Made by a program: the position numbers and the translations under genes. Below the pieces are notes generated by a model. The model was not told the DNA's origin. It did no database searches and saw only the letters and a program-made list of their open reading frames with translations. Shown piece after piece: positions 30,691 through 41,939 of a DNA stretch of 64,000 bases (positions are counted from its first letter, which is position 1; each line of letters starts with the position of its first letter). The DNA comes from Ottelia alismoides (Eukaryota > Streptophyta > Magnoliopsida > Alismatales > Hydrocharitaceae), in assembly GCA_037367405.1 (NCBI GenBank), contig JAZKJV010000151.1, forward strand, positions 248,001 through 312,000, in the 5' to 3' direction.

Positions 30691-31500
30691 TGTAGAGTCC
30701 TCCTGCGGATTTCATCTTAGTCTACATTTCAACGCGTGGCTTGCCTGCTTGGGAATTATCATCGTTTTAGGTTTCCTATTCAACAGTCATAGTAGGAGTT
30801 CTTTACTTAAGCTTGTTCATTTTGATATCAAGGGTCCCAGTCGTGTTCTTGACCACTATGGGCACAAGTTTTGTATTGTTGTTGTCAATGATTATTCTAG
30901 ATTTTCTTGATTTTTCTTCTGAAAAACAAGTCTAAGATGGAGTTTGTCATTTAAACTTTCATAAATGAGGTTAATTTTCCATAATTGTTAAATATCTCCA
31001 CTCTAACGATGCCTTGGAGTTTTGTATTGTTCAGCTTTCTCGATTCTTCATGACCCTTGGTACTATATCAGACCTCGTATGCATATACATCCAGCAGAAC
31101 GACATCGTTTAACACAAACGATATCTTCTTGACATAACTAGGACCCTTCTTATCCAAAGTCATGCTCCTCACTCTTTCTAGGGTAATGCAGTTCTCACAG
31201 CCTGCTACCTAGTCAATTATATATCGCCATCCATGTTAGATGAAAATGTTCCATATTCAATTGTGTTTCCCGATATGAACTTTTTCTCTCTACCACACCA
31301 TGTCTTTGGTTCCATTGCATTTGTCCATCATTTGACTCCTGACCATGGCAAGCTCTCTCCTAAAGCTTTCAAGTGTCTTTTTCTGAGATACTCTCGGACC
31401 CGAAAGGGGTACCGGTGTTTTGGTCTGATTAGACGGAAGTATTATGTAAGTGTTGATGTCTCATTCTTTGAGTTGGCTTTTGTATTTTTCTCCTACAGAT
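30690..31500 (+). pseudogene. Copia pre-integrase/integrase relic
   Basis: Plus strand: NSHSRSSLLKLVHFDIKGPS, then VVVNDYSRFS; after frame breaks FGSIAFVHHLTPDHGKLS (31233-31502), then RRKYYVSVDVSFFEL. Many stops. Gag, protease and 5' LTR of this element are not seen; its 5' side abuts the LINE at 30690. Confidence 0.82.
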
Positions 31501-31896
31501 GACATGATGACCACGTTTGAGTCTAGCATATGCCATCACCACCTCCATATGTAGCTCCTCCACCAACACCACCACCATCACCTCCACTTGTGGTTCCTAC
31601 ACCACCACCACCTATTATGGTGTATATTTATGTGGCTCCACCAATGGCTCAACCATGGCGTTACTTTAACGCTCGCAAGCGGCCAACTATACCCCCTACT
31701 CATTAGCCTTCCTCATCATCCAGCATGCTCCAATTAAATTCGGAGCACTTCGATTCTACCGATACATGATAGATTGGTGATTTGTTTGGAATGGACACTT
31801 TACAAGTTGAGAGGCTAGCACCTTAAGTTACAGATCATTCGAAGGATCTAGATCAGCTCATTCTCAGGAAGTGGAGGCATACATGTGTTGCATTTC
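31501..31896 (+). pseudogene. Copia Pro-rich linker, relic
   Basis: CCACC-rich stretch (31530-31660), equivalent to the linker at 11340-11440, ending in RT-proximal sequence at the solo LTR insertion point. Confidence 0.65.
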
Positions 31897-32225
31897 TGTT
31901 GGAGTATTTGGTTGTGCGCCCATTGAGTTGTAGCAGGGTAAATGGATCCTGGAGAAGATCCATTTACCCCATCCATGTGTTTAGTCCCACATCGTCTAGT
32001 GGTGGGACTTAGAGGCTCTGGAGAGGCTATATAAGGAGCCTCAGACCTCCTGTACTCATTGAGAAGAGCAATAGAAAAACAAGCCCCTTTGAGGGCTTCT
32101 CCCGTGGTTTCATCCCGCTCCTCACGGAGTAGGGTTCCACGTTAAATCTTGGTGTTCCATGTTTATGTTTCTTGTTATTTATCTCTGTTTATCTATCGTT
32201 TCCGCATTCTTCATATTTTATAACA
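31897..32225 (+). mobile_element. Solo LTR, family A, TSD ATTTC
   Basis: 329 bp, TGTTGGAGTATTTGG to TTTATAACA, with TATATAAGGAGCC and the U3 inverted repeat at 31936-31969. ATTTC occurs on both sides (31892-31896 and 32226-32230). No primer site or polypurine tract borders it, as expected after LTR-LTR recombination. It interrupts the copia relic and is close in sequence to 460-772. Confidence 0.92.
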
Positions 32226-32229
32226 ATTT

Positions 32230-33267
32230 CCTCTCATTTCCCGTGTTTATTTGAGGCATATTTCAACCCAGTTGTAGAGACCCCACGGACATATCAAGAG
32301 GTTATGCAAGTCAGTCAGTGGCATCTTGTTATGGAAGAGGAGATGGCAACATTCTAGACGCATGTCACATGGAGATTAGTTACTAACCCTCCAGAGGCAT
32401 CCATGGTTAGTTACAAATGCTTGTTTACAATGAAGCATCGTGCATATGGTAGATTGATCGCAACAAGGCTAAGCTTATGGCTTGTGCATTCATTTACACT
32501 TATAGGGTGGACTATCAGGATATGTTCTTTCCTATGGCATGTCATTCTACACTTTAAATACTTCTCTCTATTGTAGTGGTACAGGACTAGTCCTCCCAAC
32601 TTGATGTGAAGAATGCATTTCTATATGGTGATCGAGAGGAGGAAGTCCGGATGCAGTAGCCACTTGAGTTCGTTGCTGAGGGGGAGTATCAGAAGGTTTG
32701 CATACTCATAAGGCTATCTATGGCCTTAAATAGAGTCCTAGAGCATGGTTCCAGAAGCTCTTGGATGATAGAATAGCATGACTTCACAAGATCGACTATA
32801 GATTATTCACTGTTTGTTTAGAAAATGCACAGAGGTATCATTGTCATTCCGATCTATGTTAATAAAATCATTGTTACAAGAGATGATGCATATGGCATTA
32901 GTATGGTTAAGGAGCTCCCCATACCGCATTTTGTCACCAAGGACATTGGGGATTTATGATATTTCATAAGGTTTGAGTTTTCCAGGAACCATCGAGGTCT
33001 TGTGCTGACCCAGAAGAAGTATGTCATAGATCTCCTTTCAAAGATAGGTGTCGTAGATTGCCGACATGTCATTACTCCCATGGATCCCAGATTCCCGATA
33101 TGAAGTTATATGATGATGATGTAGAGGTGAACAAGAGGAGATACATGGAGCTCATTGGGAAGCTCCTTTATGTAACTATTATCATGCCAGATATCTCCAT
33201 TGCTATAAGCAAAGGTAGTTGGTTTATGGAGTAGTAGAGATAGGCATACATGGATGAGGTTCGTATG
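32230..33267 (+). pseudogene. Copia RT relic
   Basis: Contains ETPRTYQEVMQ, QWHLVMEEEMAT, and broken versions of [30 protein letters not shown] and the YVDD region (about 32850, now YVNK-like). Stops in all blocks. Confidence 0.8.
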
Positions 33268-33694
33268 ACTCATGGTTTGGTCGAGACTCTGCCGACACCC
33301 ACATTGAGTCCATGAGTGCGACATCTCCAATAATTCGAGACGAAACCCAGGTACTTGATTCAGACCTTGCAAACCATCCTCAGGACTCCCCGCTTCTTCT
33401 ACCTCCCACAGACCAGAAAAACTCTCTTTTAGAGTTTTGCCCTTTTTGGATGGAGATTGATTTCATTCCTTACACTTCTCCATCATTAATAAAATTCAGG
33501 ATTGACCCTAATTCTAAATTATTCTATACATCTGATGCTTGCATGCAGACTGGTCAGGGTATTTTTCCAATTGCAGATCTAGACCTCGATCTGGAGTTCG
33601 AGAAGTCACCAGTCAGATTCTGAGATGGCTCCTACAGGCAGAGGAAAGGGACCACAGCTTCCAAGCACTGAGCAAAACACAAAGCAGGGCACGA
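33268..33694. other. Unidentified insert within the copia relic
   Basis: The copia frame stops after the MDEVRMT position and resumes at AGFPKD (about 33695), where about 60 residues of normal sequence are missing. The 427-bp replacement has a 104-codon plus-strand ORF (33312-33623, including FYTSDACMQTGQGIF) that I cannot assign. Confidence 0.45.
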
Positions 33695-34195
33695 ACCAGG
33701 ATTCCCAAAGGACATGATATATACCTTTGGCCTTGCAGTGCCCATAAGGAACTCTTTAGTGTCATGGAAGAGAAAGAACCATACTATAGTTGCTAATTCT
33801 AACGTTGAGTCAGAGTACAAAGCCATGGCGTAGGGTAGCACTGAGATAATGTGGGTCAAATCTGTTCTGACAGACCTAGCTATTGATGCACCTCTTCCCA
33901 TGTAGGTATGATGCGATAATCAAGCTTCTCTTTTCATTTCCAAGAGTGATGTCTTCCATAAGAGGATCAAGCACATTAAGGTTGATTGTTACTACGTATG
34001 CATGCATGCATGTATGTATGCATGCATGGATGCATGTATGCATGTATGTATGTAGAGTATGTATGTATGTATGTATGTATGTATGTATGTATGTATGTAT
34101 GTATGTATTTCCAAGAGTGATGTCTTCCATAAGAGGATCAAGCACATTAAGGTTGGTTGTTACTATGTATGTATGTATGCATGCATGCATGCATG
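33695..34195 (+). pseudogene. Copia RNase H relic with (TATG)n microsatellite and internal duplication
   Basis: Encodes SLVSWKRKNHTIVANSNVES, then QASLFISKSDVFHKRIKHIK. The block SKSDVFHKRIKHIKV, followed by a tract of TATG/CATG repeats, occurs twice (about 33938-34106 and 34107-34195). Confidence 0.8.
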
Positions 34196-34325
34196 TATCC
34201 TTATCTTTTACTTATTTTTTATTTCCTTCATCTCTACTATGTAATTTACCTTCTAGGGTTTCTACTCTCTATATAAGAGAGACTTATGACCTCATGAATA
34301 AACAAGCCATTAGTTTGTTTCCACA
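34196..34325 (+). repeat. Partial 3' LTR of copia relic, family B
   Basis: CTATATAAGAGAGAC and ATGAATAAACAAGCCAT match the LTR at 23825. The 5' end of the LTR is replaced by the microsatellite tract. Confidence 0.65.
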
Positions 34326-34782
34326 AATATGATAAAACTTATCATTCCTAATATGCATCGCAAAGGTTGGCCCTTACTCTTGAACATTGTTTTTAAAAAC
34401 GTGTCTAAGGGGTTGAGGCGTATGCCTCGAGGCACTTTTAAAACACCTCAAGGTTATAGCCTCAAGTAGCCGCATTGAGGCATATGCCTCACTGATGTGA
34501 AGCGCGCCTCGAGGTGCTAAGGGTTGATGCGGTATTGAGGTGCCACCTCAGATATCGTCTGATTTTTCATGTGTTTTCTATTATATATTCTTCTCTTTGA
34601 GTATAAGCCTTTCGTCTTTACTGGAGCTCTCGTTTCACTAAAATGCATATAATTAACATTTCAGCACCTATGAATTGGTTGATTTAATGCATCCATTTTT
34701 TCAGTCTATCAGCTTATTAAGCTCATTTTTACTCTGTTCTTATAAATCAGAATGGAGAGAGATGCATTTATTTTGCAGTTTA

Positions 34783-36044
34783 TTTTTTTACCCAAAAAAA
34801 GGGGAAGCCCTCCCAAAGCGGGAGTCAACACACCAACCCTTTCATTAATAACAAAAAAGGTACATCAGTTGGATATCCAGAAATTGTACAAAGCATTACA
34901 ATGCTCAAGCACATTCTCATTGTAAAAGCGTTGTCCCTTGAAAATGCAATCATTCCTGCCAACCCAAATAGCCCAAAGAACGGCAAAAGGCCTTTAGACG
35001 TCATCCGAGGACCCAAGACCCACCGACCGAATAGATTTCCGGAAATGCTCCAAGCTGGAGGACTGAACCCAAGCCAGCCCCAATGATTCCCAGACCTGCA
35101 CTGAAGGCCTGCAACTGAAGAAGATGTGCTCCGCGTCTTCCATATACCCCTCGTATCTATCACTGTTCAGGTCTGCCACGCCAAACAGCCTTCCCCTCCT
35201 TACTTTATCACACAGATGGTTTCTCTTCAGACACCACAGGAACACCTTTACCCGAGTAGGAATCTTGCGCCCAAATCACTTTCATGTCTACACAGAGGTC
35301 CTCATCGCGCCCCACGCCCCCACCGCGCAGCTTCCGATAGGCGTTCTTCACAGAGAATCTCCCATTCGCCTACACATAATGGTCCGGCTCACCAGACATC
35401 TCCCCCGGAGAGGGAACCTCAGATTGCAACCGCAAGAATTCATCCAGCCGTTGATCTGACAGATCTGAAAGAAAAATAGGGGCCCACGACCCTGAGTCCG
35501 CCACCTCCGCCAGACGCGCCCCCCTGTCGACTGCTAAGGCCATCAGCCTTCCAGCACCCCCTCCCCCGTCCAGTCATCCAGCCAAAACCTGAAGAGCTGA
35601 CCATTCCCCATCCTCAGCCGCAGAAAAGACCTGATCTCCGAAACTACAACACGGATCCCCACTCACAGCGGTGACTAAAATGACTTCCTCCCGGCCACCA
35701 ACTCCCCAGTGATCCCGTAAATCCTCCTCAGAAGCCTGGAGACCAATGAATCGGAGGGGCCCAAAATCTGCACCACCCACTTGGCAAGCAAAGCTTTGTT
35801 CATTATCTCCACATCCCGGACCCCAAAGCCCCCCTCAGCAATCGGCCTAGCAAGATCCTCCTAATCAACCAGATGCAGGCCGCTCTTCATTTGCCTCCCA
35901 TCCGACCAGAAGAAGGACCTCATCAAGTCCTTTATAAAGATATTATGCGTGTACTTTATAAATTAACATGAATCAAAGCGTTGGTCCCAGCTTGGGATTT
36001 TACCCGTCTTGCCTCTAAAAATTTAACATGAACAAAAAGTTTAG
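34783..36044 (-). mobile_element. 5'-truncated L1-type LINE with 20-bp TSD
   Basis: The minus strand carries the end of RT and the zinc-binding C-terminal region: KWVVQILGPSDSLVSRLLRR (frame-shifted parts at 35574-35900), FLWCLKRNHLCDKVRRGRLF, then EDAEHIFFSCRPSVQVWESL (34994-35245). It ends with an A-rich tail (TTTTTTTGGGTAAAAAAATA). TGCATTTATTTTGCAGTTTA at 34763-34782 recurs at 36045-36064 with one change. About 115 bp at its 5' end (35930-36044) are not LINE-like. Confidence 0.82.
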
Positions 36045-36085
36045 TGCATTTATTTTGCAATTTACTAACATAAGTTTATGTTTAC

Positions 36086-36600
36086 GTTTTTTTATTGTAA
36101 CACGGGTGAACCCACTTAATGGTCTAGTGGTCTAGGGCATTACAATGGAGACCACATTTTCCAAGTAAAACCTCTGGATTTTAGAAAATCAAATCATTCA
36201 TTGCCATCCAAATGGCCCAGAGCGTGGCAAAAATCCTCGAGCGATCTCCCATTGAGTTTGAGTCCACCACACGAACTAATCTCCAAGATTCTGCCATGGC
36301 ATCGCGTCTGACCCCCTGCACGCCAACCGTCGCCCAGATATGCTCGGACTCCGGGCAATTGAGGAGTAGGTGCTCTGAATCTTCCTCTGCCCCGTCGCAC
36401 CTGTCGCAACTCATGTCCTCGATGCCCAGCATCCGCCCCCTTCTTACTTTATCCCATAGACGACCTTTTCTCAAACACCACAGAAAGAACTTGACTTTGC
36501 CCGGGATTTTTGATGACCAAAATATTTTGACGTCCTGGCAAAGATCCATATCACGCTCCTCTTTCGTTCTTCTCAGTTCCTCGTACACTCTCTTGACGGA
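36086..36600 (-). pseudogene. LINE C-terminal zinc-binding region (zf-RVT), within the inverted LINE
   Basis: ORF 36181-36588 (minus): FWSSKIPGKVKFFLWCLRKG, CDRCDGAEEDSEHLLLNCPE, ATLWAIWMAMNDLIF. The CX2C...HxxxxC zinc-binding pattern is intact in this part. Confidence 0.85.
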
Positions 36601-36890
36601 GAAGCATGTGCCCTCCTAGTAGTGGTGATCCATATCCAACGAGAGCAACCTTGGCTCCGGCAACTCAAATAGCAACCAAAGAAACTCATCAGTGCGTTGA
36701 TCAGACAGTTCCACCAGAAATTTTGGCACCCACACACATGCATCCCTCGTCTAAGATAGCATCTCCTCCATCCCAGCTGCCAAGGAGAAGAGACGAGGGA
36801 ATGTTCCCTCCAAAGCTCCCTCCCCAGTCGAATCATCATGCCAGAACCTGAAGAGATGGCCATCCCCCACCTTAGACCGGAGCTTATGGA

Positions 36891-38440
36891 CTACCTGCGA
36901 TAAGATCCGACGGATCCCCACCAAAGGGGTGACTCAAAACGGCACCTTGCAGCCACCAGCTCGCCTTTTACACCATAAACCATCCTGATCAGCCTGAACA
37001 CCAATGAGTTAGAGGGATCCCAAACACGCACCACCCATTTAGCGATGAGTGCCATATTTATTACCTCAACATCCCACACACCAAGCCCACCATCGTTTCG
37101 GCCTTTCGTAACGTCCTCCCACCTGACCAAGTGCATCCTAGCACCATGTTGTTTCCCATCTGACCATAGGAATCTCCTCATCAGAGCCTCGACCTTCTTG
37201 CGAACCCTAGCCGGCATCATCCGCGTGGAGAAGAAAAAAATCGGAATGACAGAGAGTACATACTTTAACAAAACGAGTTTACCTCCCCTGGATAGAGTGA
37301 CCTCCTTCCAACCAGCCATTCTCTGTTCAATCTTCTGAATAATCACATCCCAGTCCGATTTCCTTAGTTTCCCAGCCACCAGAGGCAGACCCAGATAAGA
37401 GATAGGAAGATCCCCCAACGGACACTCGGTCTGGCCCGCAAGGATAGCACATTTGGCCGCAGCCATCCCGAAGGAAATAACCATGGACATGTGTTTGTTA
37501 ATCTCGAGGCCTGAGAGTGCGTCAAACACCCCGACAAGCTGCATCACATTTGCATTTTGTTCTTCCGAGTCTCCCAACAGAACAATCGTGTCATTCGCGT
37601 ATTGTAATAAAGGGACAGAGATGTCCTCCTTGTTGTACCCCTTGCACCAACCAATCTCGATAGCCTACCAAAAAAGCACTCCCAGAGCATCTGCCACAAT
37701 AACAAATAGCATTGGTGACAAAGGGCACCCCTGCCTCACCCCCCGTTGTGGTTGAAATAGATCCCCCTCGGGCTTTTTATTCACCAGAATGGAATAGGAG
37801 GTGGTCACACATCATATCATCCAGCTTACTCAATTCTCTGGGAACGTTCTCCTCAGAGATACACGGATGAAGTTCCAGTCGACGCAGTCGTAGGCCTTGG
37901 CATAGTCTATCTTCCACATCACACCTTTCATCTTCGCCCGCTTCCAGTCAAGGCAAATCTTCGAGTCCATCATTAAACCGTCTGCCATCTGCCTCCCTGG
38001 AATGTAAGCTGACTGCCCTTGTAATACCACCGGGTCCAAAATCCGTGACAGCCGATTCGCCAGCATATTTGCCACCACTATATATATCGCGCTGGACAAC
38101 GCAATGGACCTATAATCCTCAATCCTTGCAGGAATATCCCTTTTGGGGAGCAGACACAACAAAGTCCTTTTGACCCTCTCGAAACCTACATTTCCCTCCC
38201 TGAATTTGTTCATCACCTCCATCACCTCGTCCTTCAGAAGCTCCCAGAACTCGCGGTAGAACAAGATCGGAAAACCGTCCGCGCCCGAAGCTCCATCCAG
38301 ATTCAAATCCTATACTGCCTGCTTCACCTCCTCCATTGTGAAGGGACATTCTAGTCCCTCCGCCTGATCTGCCGTCAAGGTCGTCACGCCCGTTCCTACC
38401 CAACCCCAACCGTCCCCTCTTTTCCTCCGCGAGCATTAAG
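36891..38440 (-). pseudogene. LINE reverse transcriptase, within the inverted LINE
   Basis: ORF 37830-38306 has DGASGADGFPILFYREFWEL, RPISL-like YRSIALSSAIYIVVANMLAN, GQSAYIPGRQMADGLMM and KIDYAKAYDCVDWNFI. The catalytic block near 37595 reads YAND instead of YADD. ORF 36891-37577 has LSGLEINKHMS, YLGLPLVAGKL, WKEVTLSRGGKLVLLKYVLS, RRFLWSD and WEDVTKGRNDGGLGVWDVEV. At least two frame breaks separate the blocks, and the Asp change removes a metal ligand, so it is inactive. Confidence 0.88.
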
Positions 38441-38464
38441 AAGACATACTTGGAAACTACTCCA

Positions 38465-40250
38465 TTAGATGCCCATGTGTTGACCGGGAGGGATGCGGCG
38501 CGGGAGTTTCGTCACGACGGAGGGAGGCTGGGTTACGATTTGCGGGAGAAGGGACAGAAACGGTGTGGCTGAACATGTGGAAGGTCCCGTTGCAGGGGTA
38601 GGTAGAGTTGCGTGCCGTGGAGGAGGAAGGGCGATTGTCAATGACCAACGACGTTTTTCGAACCCGTTTGGAAGGGGTTGCTACCGCTGCGGATCCTTGG
38701 GCCATTGAGTTCGGCAATGCCGCGAACCAATTCGCTACTTCCACTGCCTCGGTTTCTCGCATAGGAGTCGCATATGCCCTCTGCTATGTCAATCGTCGGC
38801 TTGCAGGTCGGATGCATGTCCGATGGTTTTGGTGGGGGAAAGCGGTGGACTTTTATTGTACACGACAGATGTTGGGTTGATCTCGACGGCTCAATTCGGT
38901 GGAGACATCATGCTCCTCTCCCCGGGGAGAGTGATCGCGAGGGACTTGAAGAAAATGGAGGCAAAAGAGCTACTCCGGTGGTCGATTGAGGGTTGGACTC
39001 AATTACGATGGCATAGACCGTCTGCGTCTGACGGGGCTACTCCTGCGGATTCGATTTCTCAGGTATGCGTCAAAGGGGTCCCGCTTGTGGCGTGTGGATT
39101 GCACGCCTTGCGAAAGCTGCTGCAGGGTACGGTGGAGGTCGTCGGAGTTGAAAGTTCAGGGTTACCATCGGGGGGAGCCGCTTGACCTAGTCCTCAATGT
39201 GCGGAACTTTACGACATCGGGCCTCGGAGGAAGGAAGCTCTGGTTCGCTGGAAGGACCCTTCACATTCAGATTGTCGCGGTGGAGCAGAGGATTTCGGGC
39301 CAAGAGGCCGCTAGATTTCGGGATGCCCACGAGCAGGTTCCGGTGTCTGGGGTACGGTGGCGACGACAGTCCTTAGAGCAGAATTCGAATGGAGGCGGAA
39401 GTTGGAAAGGTGACTCATGCGGAGGCAACTCCTCGTCTACCTCAAATTATCTTCGGAAATATAACTCCGGACCGACTTTTGTCTGACGATGCACTGAGGA
39501 CGAGGACGAGTCGACTTCCATCGATCCCCGAGGCGGTTGCTGACGTGGATACTACCTTGCGGGCACGACGGGTCGACCCGAGCAATTTTGGTTTTCCGGA
39601 TATACCGAACCCACGCGCCTTATCAGATTCTGCTTCCGGTCTCTACCACGATCCGATGATCGATCCGAAATGATTATGGGCAAAAGGGACGGGGAAGGGG
39701 GTGCCCTCCAATCGGTCGATCTTGCGGGTGCTTGGGATTACTACGACAGGGGGGACGCGCCACAAACCTCCGGGGCACTCTGTTGAAAAGTCTTTGGTTG
39801 CGAGTCAGATTGAGGCGGCTGAGGGGGGCTCACTGGAGAAGTTGGGCGACGATGGAGGAACTAAGGAGGGGAGAACACGTGAAGTGGGGCACAGCGTGGG
39901 GGATGGGAGGAAGGCTGGGGGGAAGGGCGAGTCTTCGACTGTGGAGTCACAGTCAACCAACGAGACAGAACTCTAAATGGGGTCCCGTGAGGAAGCTCGA
40001 CTCGGAGAAAGCTTGTTGGGCAGGGAGGCGAGGCCTACACCTCTGGAGGAGGATCCGTACATATTCGGGGAGTGTTATGAGAGATGGACTGCCGGAAGGG
40101 ACAAGCGGAAGCAACTGCATGTGTTTATGCTGGAGATGGTAGAATGGAAGGGGATCTCTCATGGGTCATTAAACGTTGCGCAGATCTTAACGAACCGTTT
40201 CTAAACCCTGGATAGGTCAGTGGCGGACCGCCTTGGCCTCATCCCTCCTA
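38465..40250 (+). pseudogene. LINE ORF1 with CCHC knuckle, within the inverted LINE
   Basis: At 38677-38776 one frame reads CYRCGSLGH-stop-VRQC, then YFHCLGFSHRSRIC, the same pair of knuckles as in the other LINE copies. Upstream is VVTDDVFRTRLE-like sequence. Downstream, ORFs at 38986-39486, 39701-39976 and 39977-40204 are parts of a broken ORF1. Strong GC bias. Confidence 0.7.
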
Positions 40251-40269
40251 AGACGACGACGCGTGTATT

Positions 40270-41384
40270 ATGTCAATGAAGATCCTATCCTGGAATGTGC
40301 GAGGCCTAGGCCAGGCGGAGGGCGATTGAGAGTTGGTGGCCTCGTGGAGTCCAGTGCTACAGTTCTCCTCCTTCAGGAGACTAAACTTTCGCATGCGATT
40401 GTGGGTGCGAGACGTGCGCTGGAAGGAGGGGTAGATTCGAGTTGGCTGAGCTTGAGGCCCAAGAGGCTTCAGTTATCTTGATGATCAGATGGAATAAAGA
40501 TGCTTTTGAGATGCTGGAGGTGACGAGGTCGCAATTCTGCTTATCGGTTCGGCTGAAGCGGTGCTCTGATGGCGCCACCATGCTTTTTATCAATGTTTAC
40601 GGTCCGACTGGCAATGAGAAGGGTTTTCTGGCTACGGACCTGGAACAAGTGAGCAGCCTCAATGCGGCAGGGACCTGGTTCATTGTTGGTGATTTAAATG
40701 CTACGCTGCTTCCAGACGGTCGTCCCCGTGGAGCTGGCGGGGAAGATCTAGGCTCGGAGGACTTGCGTTGGGTCTTACACATCTTGGGCATGTCTATTAT
40801 TGATGTGGTCGGTTGCTCTTTCACATGGCTCAATTCTAGATCATGTTCGAGGCTGGATAGGTTCCTTCTTTCCACAGAGGTTGTTGAGATGTTTCCACTT
40901 TTGAGGGTGTAGGCGCTCCCACGGTCGCACTCGGACCACACGCCGATCTTGTGGACCTCGAGGGAGGAGGGGGTAATTGGTTTTTTTCTGCTTTGAGCGG
41001 AGTTGGTTATTAGAGGAGGGATTCAAACAGGTGGTAGAGGCAGAGTGGAGAGGTTATGCGCCGAAGGGCACGGTGGTGGCAAAATTGGCTAAAATCCACT
41101 CTTTGAGGTCTTTCCTTATCACCTTTGGAAGCAGGCTAAGAGCGACTCGGCGAAGCAGAAGAACGGAGGTCCAGGCGGAGGTAACCAAGTTGGATGGGTT
41201 GGATGATGAGAGAGGTCTAGCCCATGACGAATTTGAGACGAGAAAAGGGTTGTTACAGGAGCTGCTACAGGAGGATAGAAAGGAGGAGGTCGAATGGCGG
41301 CAAAGGTCCATACAAAAGTGGTTAAAAGAAGGGGATGCAAACACGAGACTTTTCCATATTATGGCCTCCGGTCGAAGGCGAAGG
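40270..41384 (+). pseudogene. LINE endonuclease domain and linker, within the inverted LINE
   Basis: Starts MSMKILSWNVRGLGQAEG. ORF 40442-40912 holds FINVYGPTGNEKGFL, IVGDLNATLLPDGRPRGAGG, DVVGCSFTWLNSRSCSRLDR and FLLSTEVVEMFP, then after a stop SHSDHTPILW. ORF 40977-41423 holds the linker with KWLKEGDANTRLFHIMASGR and ends at the target-site duplication. The Asn/Asp/His catalytic motifs (GDLNA, SDH) are preserved. Confidence 0.87.
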
Positions 41385-41939
41385 AAGTTTATGTTTACTT
41401 TATTCTTCAGAAATCATCTTTAACAAAAAAAATAATTGAGGATATTTAACTTTTAATATTATATATTAAGCATATGATTGTATTTGAACTGATTTTGTAT
41501 TATAGATCAACATGAACCAAAAAACCAATACATGATATTGAACAATGAACATTAGTACATTAAAATGGATATCTTCTTTTAAGTTGTATATTATATCATG
41601 ATTCTTTATATATCAATATGAATTATCTAAGAAAGACAATGCTATCCATATTTTAAGCACTAGAATATTAGATTTAGATTTGTCATTATATCAATTGTTT
41701 ATACTTATATCAGATAATAATATGTTAGACCTTTTACACCATTTTTCTTTTTTTATTCTAATCAATATAAGTTTCATGATTAATAATGAAGAAAATAAAA
41801 CCTAAAGTTATTCTCATTTGTTTATAATCTAGTATTCATGAATGTTATCCTCAGTTAAGTTAAATGAGGCTTACGCCTTGTCTTAATGAGAGAGAAACAT
41901 CTTGATATGCCTCAAGTTTTCTAAATCCTTGTTCTTGAA

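Larger units (their letters stand above)
36086..41384. mobile_element. L1-type LINE with inverted 5' half and 14-bp TSD
   Basis: AAGTTTATGTTTAC occurs at 36072-36085 and 41385-41398. Between them, 36086 to about 38440 holds the RT and C-terminal half on the minus strand, ending in a short A-rich tail at 36086-36094. 38465 to 41384 holds ORF1 and the endonuclease half on the plus strand. The two halves meet with their 5' ends together. This is the arrangement expected from twin priming in LINE integration. Confidence 0.9.
34385..41931. mobile_element. hAT-like non-autonomous element split by two LINE insertions
   Basis: Left end CATTGTTTTTAAAAACGTG and right end (inverted) CAAGGATTTAGAAAACTTG form a loose terminal inverted repeat. 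8-bp flanks CTCTTGAA (34377-34384) and TTCTTGAA (41932-41939) differ at one base. Subterminal GAGGC/GCCTC motifs cluster at both ends (34412-34550 and 41868-41915). Without the LINEs the element is about 0.95 kb. No transposase is present. Confidence 0.65.

Noticed and set aside
33883..34332. 149-codon ORF rich in MYVC repeats
   Set aside because: Translation of the (TATG)n microsatellite, not a protein gene.
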